Shown here: piece after piece, positions 1 through 6,199 of the stretch | Layout of the letters: every line of letters starts with the position of its first letter | How positions within the stretch are numbered: position 1 is the first letter of the stretch | Assembly (NCBI GenBank): GCA_013215025.1 | Contig: JABSRR010000147.1 | Span: forward strand, 1 to 11,926 | Direction of reading: 5' to 3' | Source of the DNA: Pseudomonadales bacterium | GTDB lineage: Bacteria; Pseudomonadota; Gammaproteobacteria; Pseudomonadales; DT-91 | DNA length: 11,926 nucleotides | The notes under the pieces: generated by a model | Database searches by the model: none | What the model was told of the DNA's origin: nothing | What the model saw: the letters and a program-made list of their open reading frames with translations, nothing else | Position numbers and translations under genes: made by a program

Positions 1-56
1 AAGTCAATGGTGACTTGAGCGCCGGCATGCGCATCCCGTTTTTGCCCGCTAGCTAA
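1..56 (+). CDS. Possible 3' end of an upstream gene (partial)
   Basis: From base 3 one plus-strand frame stays open for 17 codons (reading VNGDLSAGMRIPFLPAS) and stops with TAA at 54-56. Codons such as GGC, CGC, CCG and AGC match the usage of neighbouring genes. If real, it is the C-terminus of a gene entering from the left and converging on the decarboxylase-family gene. An open frame this short occurs often by chance. The opposite strand also offers an ATG (complement of 32-34) that could start a further minus-strand gene. No family can be recognised from 17 residues. Confidence 0.22.
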   Translation, partial: VNGDLSAGMRIPFLPAS

Positions 57-70
57 AATTCTTAGCTAAC
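48..70 (-). terminator. Stem-loop just after the decarboxylase-family gene
   Basis: On the minus strand this stretch folds into a 9-bp stem (gttagctaa / ttagctagc, one G-U pair) with a 5-base loop. It begins two bases after the TAA stop of the gene at 73-564. There is no U-run after the stem, so a classical intrinsic terminator is not proven; it may instead protect the 3' end. On the plus strand only seven bases pair. Confidence 0.35.
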
Positions 71-72
71 GA

Positions 73-564
73 TTAATCGATTCCTTTGCTTAGCTGACAA
101 GCCTGGTCAATCTGCAGCACTTGCAGGGTGCGCCCATTCGCCAATAAGCCCGCGATGCTGTAGGTTAGCTCGAACATTTCAGCGGCGTCAAAGTGCTGTT
201 TGAGCTGCTGCATAAGCGCGTCGTCAATGCTTAAGTGATCGTTAGCAAAGCGTTCGGCATAGTCTATGGCCAGTTTTTCAGCGGCGCTAAAGCTTGGCTC
301 GCTGCGCCAGTCGGCAACCGCGGCATAAAACGCCTCGTCGATACCGGCCTCGACCAACTCTGGAAAGCGAAAGTCGAGGCAGAGCTGACACTGGTTTAGC
401 TGGGCGATGCGCATACGTACCGCTTCGCGCACGCGCAGATCCAGTGACGATTGGTTATAAATGGCGTCGCTCAGCACCGCCATGGCATTGCCGAAGGCGG
501 GCTGCAGGCCAATCAGTTTAATGCTTTCGCTGTCGTCGCCAGCGGGAAGTGCAATCCTTGCCAT
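73..564 (-). CDS. Carboxymuconolactone decarboxylase (AhpD-like) family protein
   Basis: This is a 163-residue protein of the AhpD-like fold. Family members are either decarboxylases acting on gamma-carboxymuconolactone or CxxC-dependent peroxidase/disulfide reductases. The core signature is visible: E47, then C59-Q-L-C62 in a helix after the RxAQLNQC segment. In AhpD the pattern is E-x11-CxxC-x3-H; here the position four after the second Cys is R66, so the relay His is replaced by Arg. The start is well supported by AAGGAG six bases before the ATG. It lies 40 bp downstream of the flavin monooxygenase on the same strand and is probably co-transcribed with it, which suggests a redox or ring-processing accessory role (inference). 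The substrate is unknown. The family assignment is sure; the activity is not. Confidence 0.88.
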   Translation of the reverse strand: MARIALPAGDDSESIKLIGLQPAFGNAMAVLSDAIYNQSSLDLRVREAVRMRIAQLNQCQLCLDFRFPELVEAGIDEAFYAAVADWRSEPSFSAAEKLAIDYAERFANDHLSIDDALMQQLKQHFDAAEMFELTYSIAGLLANGRTLQVLQIDQACQLSKGID

Positions 565-604
565 CGATATCTCCTTGCCGTTCGGGCGTGCTAAAAATGC
601 GCGT

Positions 605-2089
605 TTACACTAGCTCGTAATCGCTGAGCTCAGGCTCGCGTAAATCGTCACGAAATTTAGCCGGCAGCCAGGGCCAGGTTTGTGGCAATTCGCTGCCGTT
701 GGTATACCAGCCGGTACAGCCGCTAACCCAGGCCGTGCCGTCGAAGGATGTCGCCAGCTCGCTGCCAAACTGCGTTGCCGCCGCCTGCTTGGGTGTCATG
801 GTAGTAAATTTGCCTTGTTCGATATGGCGCATGCATTGCAACACATATTCCACGCCGATATCGGCGATATCGATTAGCGACAAGTTGGTGATCGGGCTGT
901 TGGTGCCAATCAGCACAAAAAAGTTGGGTAACTTTGGCACCGAAATCGAGCGGTAGTTACGGGTGAATTCGTCTTGCCAGATGTCGGTTAACTTCTCACC
1001 GTTCGGCCCGGTAATATCCGATACGCCCCATTGGTTTGGCTTAAAGCCGGTGGCGAGTACCAGCATGTCAAGCTCGTGCAGCTGGCCGTCTTTGGTGCGA
1101 ATGCCGTTTGGCTCGATGCGTTCAATATCGGCGCGCTCGACATGCACATTGTCGCGCTGTAGCGCAGGGTAATAGGTTTCTGACACGATCATGCGGCGGC
1201 ACATCGGCTGAAAATCGGGGCGCAGCTTTTCGCGCAGGGTCTCGTCTTTGATGCTGTTGAGATTATTTTCCACAGCCCAGTTCACCATTTTGCGCTGCCA
1301 GCCGTCATATAACGAGGCACGGCCAAACATCTCACCGACCCAGTCGTAAAACTTGCGGGTAAGTGTACCTAGTAACGGCACTTTACGTTTCAAATAGCGT
1401 GAAAAGCTACCGTAATAGGGGTTAGGGGTTGGCATCACCCATTGTGGGGTGCGAATAAAGGTAGTCAGATGCGCCGCTTTCTCGGCCAGCGGCGCGGTAG
1501 CCTGCACGCCCGACGAGCCCGAGCCTAACAGGCCGATGCGCTTACCGCTATAGTCGTAATCATCATCCCAGTCGGCGGTATGCACCAGCTTGCCGGCAAA
1601 GCTATCGAGACCCTCAATGCTGGGGTAGAGTTTTTTATTTAACGGCCCGGTGGCGTCAACCAGCATATCAAATTGATGGGTGTCGCCTTTGTCGGTGGTG
1701 ACATGCCATTGCTGGTCGATAAATTTAGCCGATGCCACCGAGGTTTCAAATTCGGCATATTTATCAAGCTGGTATTTTTTTGCCACCGATTCGAAATAGG
1801 CCTGAATTTCAGCGCCTTCAGAAAAACGGCGCGACCAGTCAGCTTTAGGTTCAAACTCATAGCAGTAGGCAAACGAGGCAACGTCGCAGGCGACACCGGG
1901 GTAGCGATTTTCACGCCATACGCCACCGACTTTTTTGGCTTTTTCAAACAGCTTGAAATTGGTTTTACCGGCGCGCAATAATTTTACCGCCATCAGCATG
2001 CCGGACATGCCGCCGCCAATAATGCCGATGCTAACGTCTTTGGCTGGCTGTGCCGCTTGTTGTTGGTTTGCCTGCTGAGTTGCCTGCAT
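605..2089 (-). CDS. Flavin-containing monooxygenase, Baeyer-Villiger type
   Basis: This is an FAD- and NAD(P)H-dependent monooxygenase that probably inserts oxygen next to a carbonyl of a ketone. Counting from the upstream GTG (496 residues), the FAD-binding GGGMSG is at 27-32. The Baeyer-Villiger fingerprint FxGxxxHxxxW is complete at F166, G168, H172 and W176. The NADPH-binding GSGSSG is at 191-196 and the conserved ATGF at 348-351. The length is usual for type I enzymes. Two starts are possible: GTG at 2095 and ATG at 2089 two codons later. The GAGGA sequence lies one base from the GTG but about seven from the ATG, so the ATG (494 residues) is preferred. The first 20 residues are Gln/Ala-rich and probably disordered. 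It heads an operon with the decarboxylase-family gene and is divergent from tetR, with a TetR-type operator upstream. The true substrate (steroid, cyclic or linear ketone) cannot be read from the sequence. Confidence 0.9.
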   Translation of the reverse strand: MQATQQANQQQAAQPAKDVSIGIIGGGMSGMLMAVKLLRAGKTNFKLFEKAKKVGGVWRENRYPGVACDVASFAYCYEFEPKADWSRRFSEGAEIQAYFESVAKKYQLDKYAEFETSVASAKFIDQQWHVTTDKGDTHQFDMLVDATGPLNKKLYPSIEGLDSFAGKLVHTADWDDDYDYSGKRIGLLGSGSSGVQATAPLAEKAAHLTTFIRTPQWVMPTPNPYYGSFSRYLKRKVPLLGTLTRKFYDWVGEMFGRASLYDGWQRKMVNWAVENNLNSIKDETLREKLRPDFQPMCRRMIVSETYYPALQRDNVHVERADIERIEPNGIRTKDGQLHELDMLVLATGFKPNQWGVSDITGPNGEKLTDIWQDEFTRNYRSISVPKLPNFFVLIGTNSPITNLSLIDIADIGVEYVLQCMRHIEQGKFTTMTPKQAAATQFGSELATSFDGTAWVSGCTGWYTNGSELPQTWPWLPAKFRDDLREPELSDYELV

Positions 2090-2127
2090 AGTCACGTCCT
2101 CACAAAGCTTACGCTTAAAAATTAGAA

Positions 2128-2145
2128 ACTGAACAAATGTTCAGT
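2128..2145. promoter_or_regulatory. TetR operator 1 (monooxygenase side)
   Basis: A perfect palindrome, ACTGAACA-AA-TGTTCAGT, has 8-bp arms and a 2-base centre. It has the size and symmetry of a TetR-family operator. It lies about 40 bp upstream of the monooxygenase start and overlaps or abuts its probable promoter, so binding would block that operon. The binding protein is inferred to be the adjacent TetR. Confidence 0.8.
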
Positions 2146-2192
2146 ATTTTGCGGCATAGTATAGCCGAACTGTCTGCCGCTAGATAGTGTTC

Positions 2193-2208
2193 CTGAACAA
2201 ATGTTCAG
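2193..2208. promoter_or_regulatory. TetR operator 2 (tetR side)
   Basis: A second copy, CTGAACA-AA-TGTTCAG, has 7-bp arms and shares its central 14 bp exactly with operator 1; the centres are 64 bp apart. It is immediately upstream of TATACT (2210-2215), where it would sit between the -35 and -10 elements of the tetR promoter, pointing to autorepression. It contains the ATG at 2201, which makes that ATG an unlikely start for tetR. Confidence 0.8.
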
Positions 2209-2263
2209 TTATACTGCTGATGATTCTATACGATCTATTTTTATTTACGGTGTAAACACAAAC

Positions 2264-2980
2264 ATGACGCAAGTTTCTGCCCCAGCGGCCTCGCCAAGCG
2301 CAAAAACAGCAAGCTCAAATACTGCTCGCTCAGACTCTGTGAGCCCAGCCAAAATCAGTGCCAAACAGCGCATTTTGACGGCCGCGCGCCAGGCTTTTAG
2401 CGAACTTGGCTATGAAGCCGCCAGTTTAAAGGTAATTGGCGAGCGTTGCGGCGTTAAACGCACCCTGATTATGTACCATTTTACCAGCAAAGAAGGGCTC
2501 TGGCAGGCCGTAGTGCTGGCGGTGAAAAACGAACATCAAGCCGCGTTTAATCGCTATTATGCCGAAGTTGACTTGCACAGCGATGCCATGCGCGCGCGCC
2601 AGTGCGGCGTGGCTTTTTTAAAAGCCTCGCGCGAGGTGCCCGAATATGGCCGCATGCTGATTCGCGAGGGCTTAAGCGATAGCGAGCGCCTAACCTGGAT
2701 TACCGAGGCGCTAACGCCTGAGCAAATTGCGATTCCGGTGTTTGACGACCCCGACTATACCCGCGCGGCGTTTTTAGGCTTGGTGCGCCAGATTCAAGCC
2801 GGCGCGATGCTCTATGTGAGCAATATGGCGCCGCTGATGGCCACCGAAGGCTCGGCGTTTGGCGATGATGGGGTTATTCCGCTGTCGGATGAGGCGATTG
2901 AAAAAACCGCCGAGTATATGTTGGTATTGGTTGAGCTGCGCTTACAGGAAATCAAAGCCGCCAAACGCGGCGAGGGCTAG
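2264..2980 (+). CDS. TetR/AcrR family transcriptional repressor
   Basis: This is a DNA-binding repressor with a TetR N-terminal helix-turn-helix and a C-terminal ligand domain that is not recognisable to a ligand class. From the ATG at 2264 (238 residues), a 30-residue Ser/Ala/Pro-rich, probably disordered leader precedes the helix-turn-helix at about 32-82 (AKQRILTAARQAF, then SLKVIGERCGVKRTLIMYHF, then SKEGLW). An in-frame ATG at 2201 would add 21 residues, but it lies inside operator 2 and upstream of the likely -10 box, so it is rejected. The ribosome site before 2264 is weak (acggtg). It is divergent from the monooxygenase operon and flanked by paired palindromes, so it probably represses both itself and that operon. 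Its stop codon is three bases from the stop of the convergent parA-like gene. Confidence 0.9.
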   Translation: MTQVSAPAASPSAKTASSNTARSDSVSPAKISAKQRILTAARQAFSELGYEAASLKVIGERCGVKRTLIMYHFTSKEGLWQAVVLAVKNEHQAAFNRYYAEVDLHSDAMRARQCGVAFLKASREVPEYGRMLIREGLSDSERLTWITEALTPEQIAIPVFDDPDYTRAAFLGLVRQIQAGAMLYVSNMAPLMATEGSAFGDDGVIPLSDEAIEKTAEYMLVLVELRLQEIKAAKRGEG

Positions 2981-2983
2981 CCG

Positions 2984-3667
2984 CTAGCTTGCATCAGCGC
3001 TGGCGGCGCTGACAGCCTGCTCTTTTTGCTGCAGCCAGGCCATAATCTGGCGCCAGCTTTTATGGTCTTTAAAAAGCTGCTCACCCTGCATATCGATCAC
3101 GCCCATGCCCAGCTCTGCGGCTTTAATATAGTTTTGCGTATCACGTAGGGTGGCAATAAAGGGGATATTCAGCGAGGCTAAAAACTTTTCTAGGGTGTGG
3201 TAGATCAGCGTATTCTTGCGTGCGCGGTTGGCCAACACCGCGAGCTTTTCGGTTTCGCGGCCAATTTTGGCCTTCAGCAATATATCGGCAATAAAGCGCG
3301 ATACCGCATGAATGTCGATGCTAGAGGGTAAGACTGGCACCAAGATGACATCGGCTCGGCTGAGGATCGGTCTAAACTGGATGGGATCGAGCCCCGAGGG
3401 TGTATCAATAATTAAATATTCGGTGCCGCGCTCGGGCTGGTGCGCGTAAGACGCGGTGAGGCCTGATGCCTGTTCAAACATTGGGATAGTTTGGATGAGC
3501 GGTAAACTGTCTGGCCGTCGCTGTGCCCAATAGCTGCTAGAGCCCTGACTGTCGTAATCTTGTATCGCCACTTTACAGCCTTGCTGCGCATAGTGAGCAG
3601 CAAGATTTGTCGCCAACGTGGTTTTACCGGCACCACCTTTTGCATTCACCACAACTACGGTAAACAT
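2984..3667 (-). CDS. ParA/MinD-type (deviant Walker A) ATPase, orphan
   Basis: This 227-residue cytosolic ATPase belongs to the ParA/CobQ/MinD family. The deviant Walker A motif is K10-GGAGK15-TT, with the signature Lys at both ends. The A' motif is DYDSQGS (37-43) and Walker B is LIIDTPSG (85-92). This core is complete, so it should bind ATP and switch between monomer and dimer. There is no N-terminal helix-turn-helix, so it is a short ParA of the kind found on plasmids or as chromosomal cargo-positioning ATPases. No parB, parS-like repeat or obvious cargo gene is in the window. GGAG nine bases before the ATG supports the start. It converges on tetR (3-bp gap) and is divergent from the crotonase gene. 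Cargo and role are unknown: chromosome partition, polar positioning, or a relic of a plasmid locus are all possible. Confidence 0.85.
   Translation of the reverse strand: MFTVVVVNAKGGAGKTTLATNLAAHYAQQGCKVAIQDYDSQGSSSYWAQRRPDSLPLIQTIPMFEQASGLTASYAHQPERGTEYLIIDTPSGLDPIQFRPILSRADVILVPVLPSSIDIHAVSRFIADILLKAKIGRETEKLAVLANRARKNTLIYHTLEKFLASLNIPFIATLRDTQNYIKAAELGMGVIDMQGEQLFKDHKSWRQIMAWLQQKEQAVSAASADAS
2994..3012 (+). terminator. Possible tetR terminator hairpin
   Basis: A perfect 7-bp inverted repeat, tcagcgc-tggcg-gcgctga, begins 14 bases after the tetR stop, inside the 3' coding end of the convergent ParA-like gene. A U-run (cttttt) follows about nine bases beyond the stem, which is further than in a canonical terminator. 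A smaller repeat, gctag-ccg-ctagc (2976-2988), contains both convergent stop codons. Confidence 0.3.
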
Positions 3668-3762
3668 TGCTTACTACTCCATAATATTAAGCCAAGCCGT
3701 TCAGCCTATCCCTGATCCCTTGCCCTTACTGTAACCGAAACATTAAGGCTATGCCATAAAAC

Positions 3763-3791
3763 TTGGAGTCGCTGCATAGACAGGCTAAAAT
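3763..3791 (+). promoter_or_regulatory. Probable sigma70 promoter of the crotonase gene
   Basis: TTGGAG (3763-3768) and TAAAAT (3786-3791) are separated by exactly 17 bp and followed by a GC-rich discriminator (agcgcgc), giving a leader of about 50 bases. A perfect TATAAT at 3803-3808 is a possible second -10, but it lacks a well-spaced -35. Confidence 0.5.
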
Positions 3792-3848
3792 AGCGCGCTT
3801 TTTATAATAACAGCCACAGCCTCGCTGTGCCCATAAATGGAGACCCCC

Positions 3849-4673
3849 ATGGCCCGAGAAGAATTATCGATTAGCACGCCAAACTGCACCGTTGAGAAAG
3901 ACGGTCACGTTATGATTGTGACACTTAACCGTCCTGAAGCAAAAAATGCCCTTAGCCCACAAATGCTATTAGGTATGTACAATGCATGGCGTTTATTGGA
4001 TGAAGATGACAGCTTGCGCTGTGCCGTGCTGACCGGTAAAGGCGATACTTTTTGTGCCGGCATGGATTTAAAGTTTGGCCCTGATGGCGGCCCTGATGCC
4101 GATGAGTTTTTGAAAGTGATGGGCGAAGTACCGGATGTACACTGGCAGTCATTGCTGCGTCATAATGTGCCGGGCAAGCCAATTATTCTTGGCGTTGAAG
4201 GCTATGCCTTAGCCGGCGGCACCGAGATTTTACAGGGTACCGATATTCGTGTGGCAGCAGAAGATGCGATTTTTGGCGTTACCGAATGTAAACGCGGTCT
4301 GTTTCCTTTAGGTGGCTCAACTATCCGTTTACGTCGCCAGATTCCTTATGCCTTGGCCGCTGAAATTTTATTGCTTGGCCGCCACGTGTCGGCTGAAGAG
4401 GCGCTTAACTGGGGCTTGATTAACCGCGTTGTACCTAAGGGTGAAGCCCTAAATGAAGCGCTTAAGATTGCGCAAGAAATTGCCAATGAAAATGCACCGC
4501 TGTCGATTAAGGCCATCACCAAGTCGCTGCGTGAAAATCAGCAAGACTTGCCAGAAGCCGAAGCCTTAGCTAACGAGCTGGCGGTTGGTGAGCCTATCTT
4601 CCAAACCAAAGACTCTAAAGAAGGCATGCGCGCCTTCAAAGAAAAACGCACGCCAAACTTTATCGGCGAATAA
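3849..4673 (+). CDS. Enoyl-CoA hydratase/isomerase (crotonase) family protein
   Basis: This 274-residue crotonase-fold enzyme acts on acyl-CoA thioesters; the likely reaction is hydration of an enoyl-CoA in fatty or other acid breakdown. Numbered from the chosen ATG, the first oxyanion-hole segment is FCAGMDLK (68-75). The second is GYALAGGTE (118-126), ending in the position of the first catalytic Glu. FGVTECKRGLFPLGGS (142-157) carries the second Glu at 146. Both acids are kept, favouring a hydratase over isomerase or hydrolase variants, but this is inference. An ATG also occurs at 3837, but GGAG overlaps it and lies six bases before the ATG at 3849, so 3849 is preferred. It is probably a single-gene unit with its own promoter upstream and a hairpin 13 bases after the stop. 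The C-terminus (EGMRAFKEKRTPNF) is typical of the family. Confidence 0.93.
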   Translation: MAREELSISTPNCTVEKDGHVMIVTLNRPEAKNALSPQMLLGMYNAWRLLDEDDSLRCAVLTGKGDTFCAGMDLKFGPDGGPDADEFLKVMGEVPDVHWQSLLRHNVPGKPIILGVEGYALAGGTEILQGTDIRVAAEDAIFGVTECKRGLFPLGGSTIRLRRQIPYALAAEILLLGRHVSAEEALNWGLINRVVPKGEALNEALKIAQEIANENAPLSIKAITKSLRENQQDLPEAEALANELAVGEPIFQTKDSKEGMRAFKEKRTPNFIGE

Positions 4674-5049
4674 GCTGCTATGCTGCCAGCGCATGGTCAG
4701 ATATTGGCTATGCGCTGAGAATGTGCAGTATGCGCTAAAACGATGATGAGCTGACAGGCTCATTACTTCTGCTTAAATTAAGCGTTAGTGAACGTTGGCA
4801 AGCTTTAATTACTTCGCAATTCCCCACCTTCCTTACCTTTCTCAACTTCCTCTCTTTACATTAAACGCTGTTGATTGATCCGTATCTGCCCCTTGCCCAT
4901 AGCCCTTGCATCTTGCTAACTTAGCTCATATACATTGCCCAAGATAAGCCTCAAAACTGATAGCTACACGCTAGCTGGCTTGGCTATCAATGCTTTAAAT
5001 AAACTAGTCATGCTAGGTTTGCGTAATAATCAAAAACTTAGGCATTACT
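4674..5049. other. Gene-free region between crotonase and DUF3429 genes
   Basis: This stretch has no credible coding frame. It holds, in order: the crotonase 3' hairpin (4687-4717); a smaller hairpin, tgatgagc-tgacag-gctcatta (4744-4765), without a U-run; a 50-base tract with no G and 20 C (4817-4866), then more C-rich sequence to about 4950, resembling a Rho loading site for the plus-strand transcript; and an inverted repeat, tgatagc/gctatca (4958-4964 and 4983-4989). No clear promoter for the following gene was recognised. Confidence 0.5.
4687..4717 (+). terminator. Strong 3' stem-loop after the crotonase gene
   Basis: The plus-strand transcript folds into a 14-bp stem (4687-4700 with 4704-4717; 11 Watson-Crick and 3 G-U pairs) capped by the loop ata, starting 13 bases after the stop codon. 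The G-U pairs make it stable only as plus-strand RNA. There is no U-run after it. An 8-base repeat of its 3' arm, tatgcgct (4709-4716), recurs at 4729-4736 and could pair with the same 5' arm instead. It is either a terminator or a 3'-end protecting hairpin. Confidence 0.5.
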
Positions 5050-5457
5050 ATGGTTGTACACAATAAATCACTGGCAATAACACTTGGCCTACTAGGCTTG
5101 ATTCCGTTTATCGTGCTGCCCAGCAGCATTACTTTTATACCCGACTACAGCTACTTAATTAGCATGGCATTTAGCTATTACAGCGCGGTGATTTTAGCCT
5201 TTTTAGCCGGCACATTGTGGCATAGCGAAGCTGCATATCTTAGCATCGCCAGCAATTTATTAGCGCTATACGCCGCAGCTTGTCTTTTTCTCTTTCACTT
5301 AGCCGCCGAGATCAGCCTATACTTATTGGCAGCAGGTTTTGTGATGATGTTAGGGCTGGACTTTTTTCGCCAGCTGCCGCGCTGGTATTGGCAACTGCGC
5401 TGCGGCTTAAGCATCACGGTGCTGTTAATGCATTGCTGCTTACTGTTTCAAATTTAG
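5050..5457 (+). CDS. DUF3429 family small integral membrane protein
   Basis: This 135-residue, very hydrophobic inner-membrane protein has about five predicted transmembrane helices (roughly 8-28, 35-56, 63-83, 88-104, 116-133). The pattern LGLLGLIPF near the N-terminus, YSAVILAFLAGTLW (44-57), LGLDFF (101-106) and LPRWYWQLR (109-117) matches my recollection of the DUF3429 family, whose function is not established. The start has only a weak ribosome site (tagg about eight bases upstream), but no alternative in-frame start fits better. It appears to stand alone: 376 bp of non-coding DNA precede it and 147 bp separate it from the next gene. No catalytic motif is visible. Confidence 0.72.
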   Translation: MVVHNKSLAITLGLLGLIPFIVLPSSITFIPDYSYLISMAFSYYSAVILAFLAGTLWHSEAAYLSIASNLLALYAAACLFLFHLAAEISLYLLAAGFVMMLGLDFFRQLPRWYWQLRCGLSITVLLMHCCLLFQI

Positions 5458-5547
5458 TACTGTTGCACATTTTGCTATTTCATAAACGTGCCAAATTACA
5501 AAGCTGCCAAAACACAAGCGGCAATAAATGCGGCTGCTAAACTCCGA

Positions 5548-5574
5548 TGAAAACCCTGCTATAGGCCGTTTTCA
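5548..5574 (+). other. Stem-loop upstream of the pterin dehydratase gene
   Basis: tgaaaac-cct pairs with agg-(cc)-gttttca, giving a 10-bp stem with a two-base bulge and the loop gctat. It ends 30 bases before the ATG at 5605 and lies 91 bases after the preceding stop, so it may be a leader structure or a weak terminator. No U-run follows. Confidence 0.25.
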
Positions 5575-5604
5575 GCCGCTTAATATCACAAAAGGAAATG
5601 CAAT

Positions 5605-5919
5605 ATGAGCAATGCCTGCCTTAATCACGCTGAGATCGACGATGTATTGCAAGGTTTCCCTCACTGGCAGCATTGTCAGGTAGAGGGCGACCTTGATGCC
5701 ATTCAGCAGCAGTTTAGCTTTGCTGATTTTGCCGCGGCGATGAATTTTGCCACGCAAATTGCAGCAGCCGCCGAGCAGGCTGATCATCACCCGCGTATGA
5801 TTGTCGAGTGGGGCAGGCTCCAGCTGCTGTGGTGGAGTCATTCAGCTGGAGGGGTAACGACCGCCGATGTGGCAATGGCCAAGCAGGCGCAGCAGCTGTT
5901 TGACGCTGGCGTTGCATGA
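5605..5919 (+). CDS. phhB: 4a-hydroxytetrahydrobiopterin dehydratase (pterin-4a-carbinolamine dehydratase)
   Basis: This 104-residue cytosolic enzyme dehydrates 4a-hydroxytetrahydropterin to the quinonoid dihydropterin, regenerating the cofactor of phenylalanine hydroxylase; some homologues serve molybdopterin enzymes. The active-site pattern is complete: E57-x3-H61-H62-P63-x5-W69-x9-H79-x8-D88. The FSFADFAAAMNFATQIA segment (37-53) and SHSAGGVT (78-85) fit the family, which usually reads THD.GGLT at the latter place. AAGGA lies about eight bases before the ATG. Its last four bases overlap the start of the next gene (ATGA), so the two are translationally coupled. No phenylalanine hydroxylase gene is in this window, so the pterin-using partner must lie elsewhere or differ. 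The assignment is confident; the gene symbol follows the Pseudomonas usage. Confidence 0.88.
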   Translation: MSNACLNHAEIDDVLQGFPHWQHCQVEGDLDAIQQQFSFADFAAAMNFATQIAAAAEQADHHPRMIVEWGRLQLLWWSHSAGGVTTADVAMAKQAQQLFDAGVA

Positions 5920-6176
5920 GCGAGCAACGTCTCGACGTTAAAAAAGCCATGCGGGTTTTTCATCTGGTGCAGACCCATGGTGAAAAAAAGGCGCAGGCAT
6001 ATCACTGGCAGCAGCTTGAGGCCAGTTCAGATTTTGATGGTTACACGCTGTTTTTAAAGTTTCGCAGCACCACCCTAACGCTGTTTTTTCATCATAAGTA
6101 CCATATTGATTTTAGCTCGCGACAAGAATTGGATGCTTTTTTTGAGCTTTTGGATACACTGGATAAACAATACTAA
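5916..6176 (+). CDS. Small protein, DUF3081-like
   Basis: This 86-residue soluble protein starts inside the stop codon of the pterin dehydratase gene (ATGA overlap) and is therefore part of its operon. The central segment DFDGYTLFLKF (39-49) followed by LTLFFHHKYHIDF (54-66) resembles the uncharacterised DUF3081 family as I recall it; a profile search would settle this. It has a high share of His and aromatic residues in the middle and charged flanks, with no signal peptide or membrane helix. There is no known catalytic motif. Coding status is supported by the coupled start, native codon use and the 23-bp spacing to the next gene, which has its own good ribosome site. The function is unknown. 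Confidence 0.75.
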   Translation: MSEQRLDVKKAMRVFHLVQTHGEKKAQAYHWQQLEASSDFDGYTLFLKFRSTTLTLFFHHKYHIDFSSRQELDAFFELLDTLDKQY

Positions 6177-6199
6177 TAACAACTCTATAAGGATATATC

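Larger units (their letters stand above)
2090..2263. promoter_or_regulatory. Divergent control region between monooxygenase and tetR
   Basis: This 174-bp region separates the two divergent genes and contains two palindromic operators, listed separately. For tetR, TATACT at 2210-2215 begins two bases after the second operator and is a good -10 hexamer. For the monooxygenase there are two candidates: TCTAAT (complement of 2121-2126), directly beyond the first operator, and TATACT (complement of 2158-2163). The second sits in the context TTCGGC-TATACT-ATGCCGC, which resembles the glyQ promoter of this window. No convincing -35 hexamer is visible for any of these. A 6-bp inverted repeat (gcggca at 2151-2156, tgccgc at 2175-2180) lies between the operators. 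Confidence 0.6.

Noticed and set aside
1..34. Possible start of another minus-strand gene (MRMPALKSPLT...) at the left edge
   Set aside because: No ribosome site precedes the ATG and only 11 codons are visible; it competes with an equally weak plus-strand frame.
1673..1981. Open frame opposite the monooxygenase gene
   Set aside because: It is fully antisense to a well-supported gene and matches no family I recognise.
3476..3486. TGTTCAAACA inside the parA-like gene as a third TetR operator
   Set aside because: The half-site order and spacing differ from the two real operators, and it lies within coding sequence.
4958..4989. Inverted repeat tgatagc/gctatca as an operator or small RNA upstream of the DUF3429 gene
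   Set aside because: The arms are only 7 bp with an 18-base spacer, and no promoter or partner regulator is visible nearby; kept only as a note on the gene-free region.
5280..5540. Plus-strand open frame running past the DUF3429 stop, suggesting a frameshift in that gene
   Set aside because: The DUF3429 frame has family motifs and membrane helices to its own stop; the other frame shows no family similarity and is a shadow.
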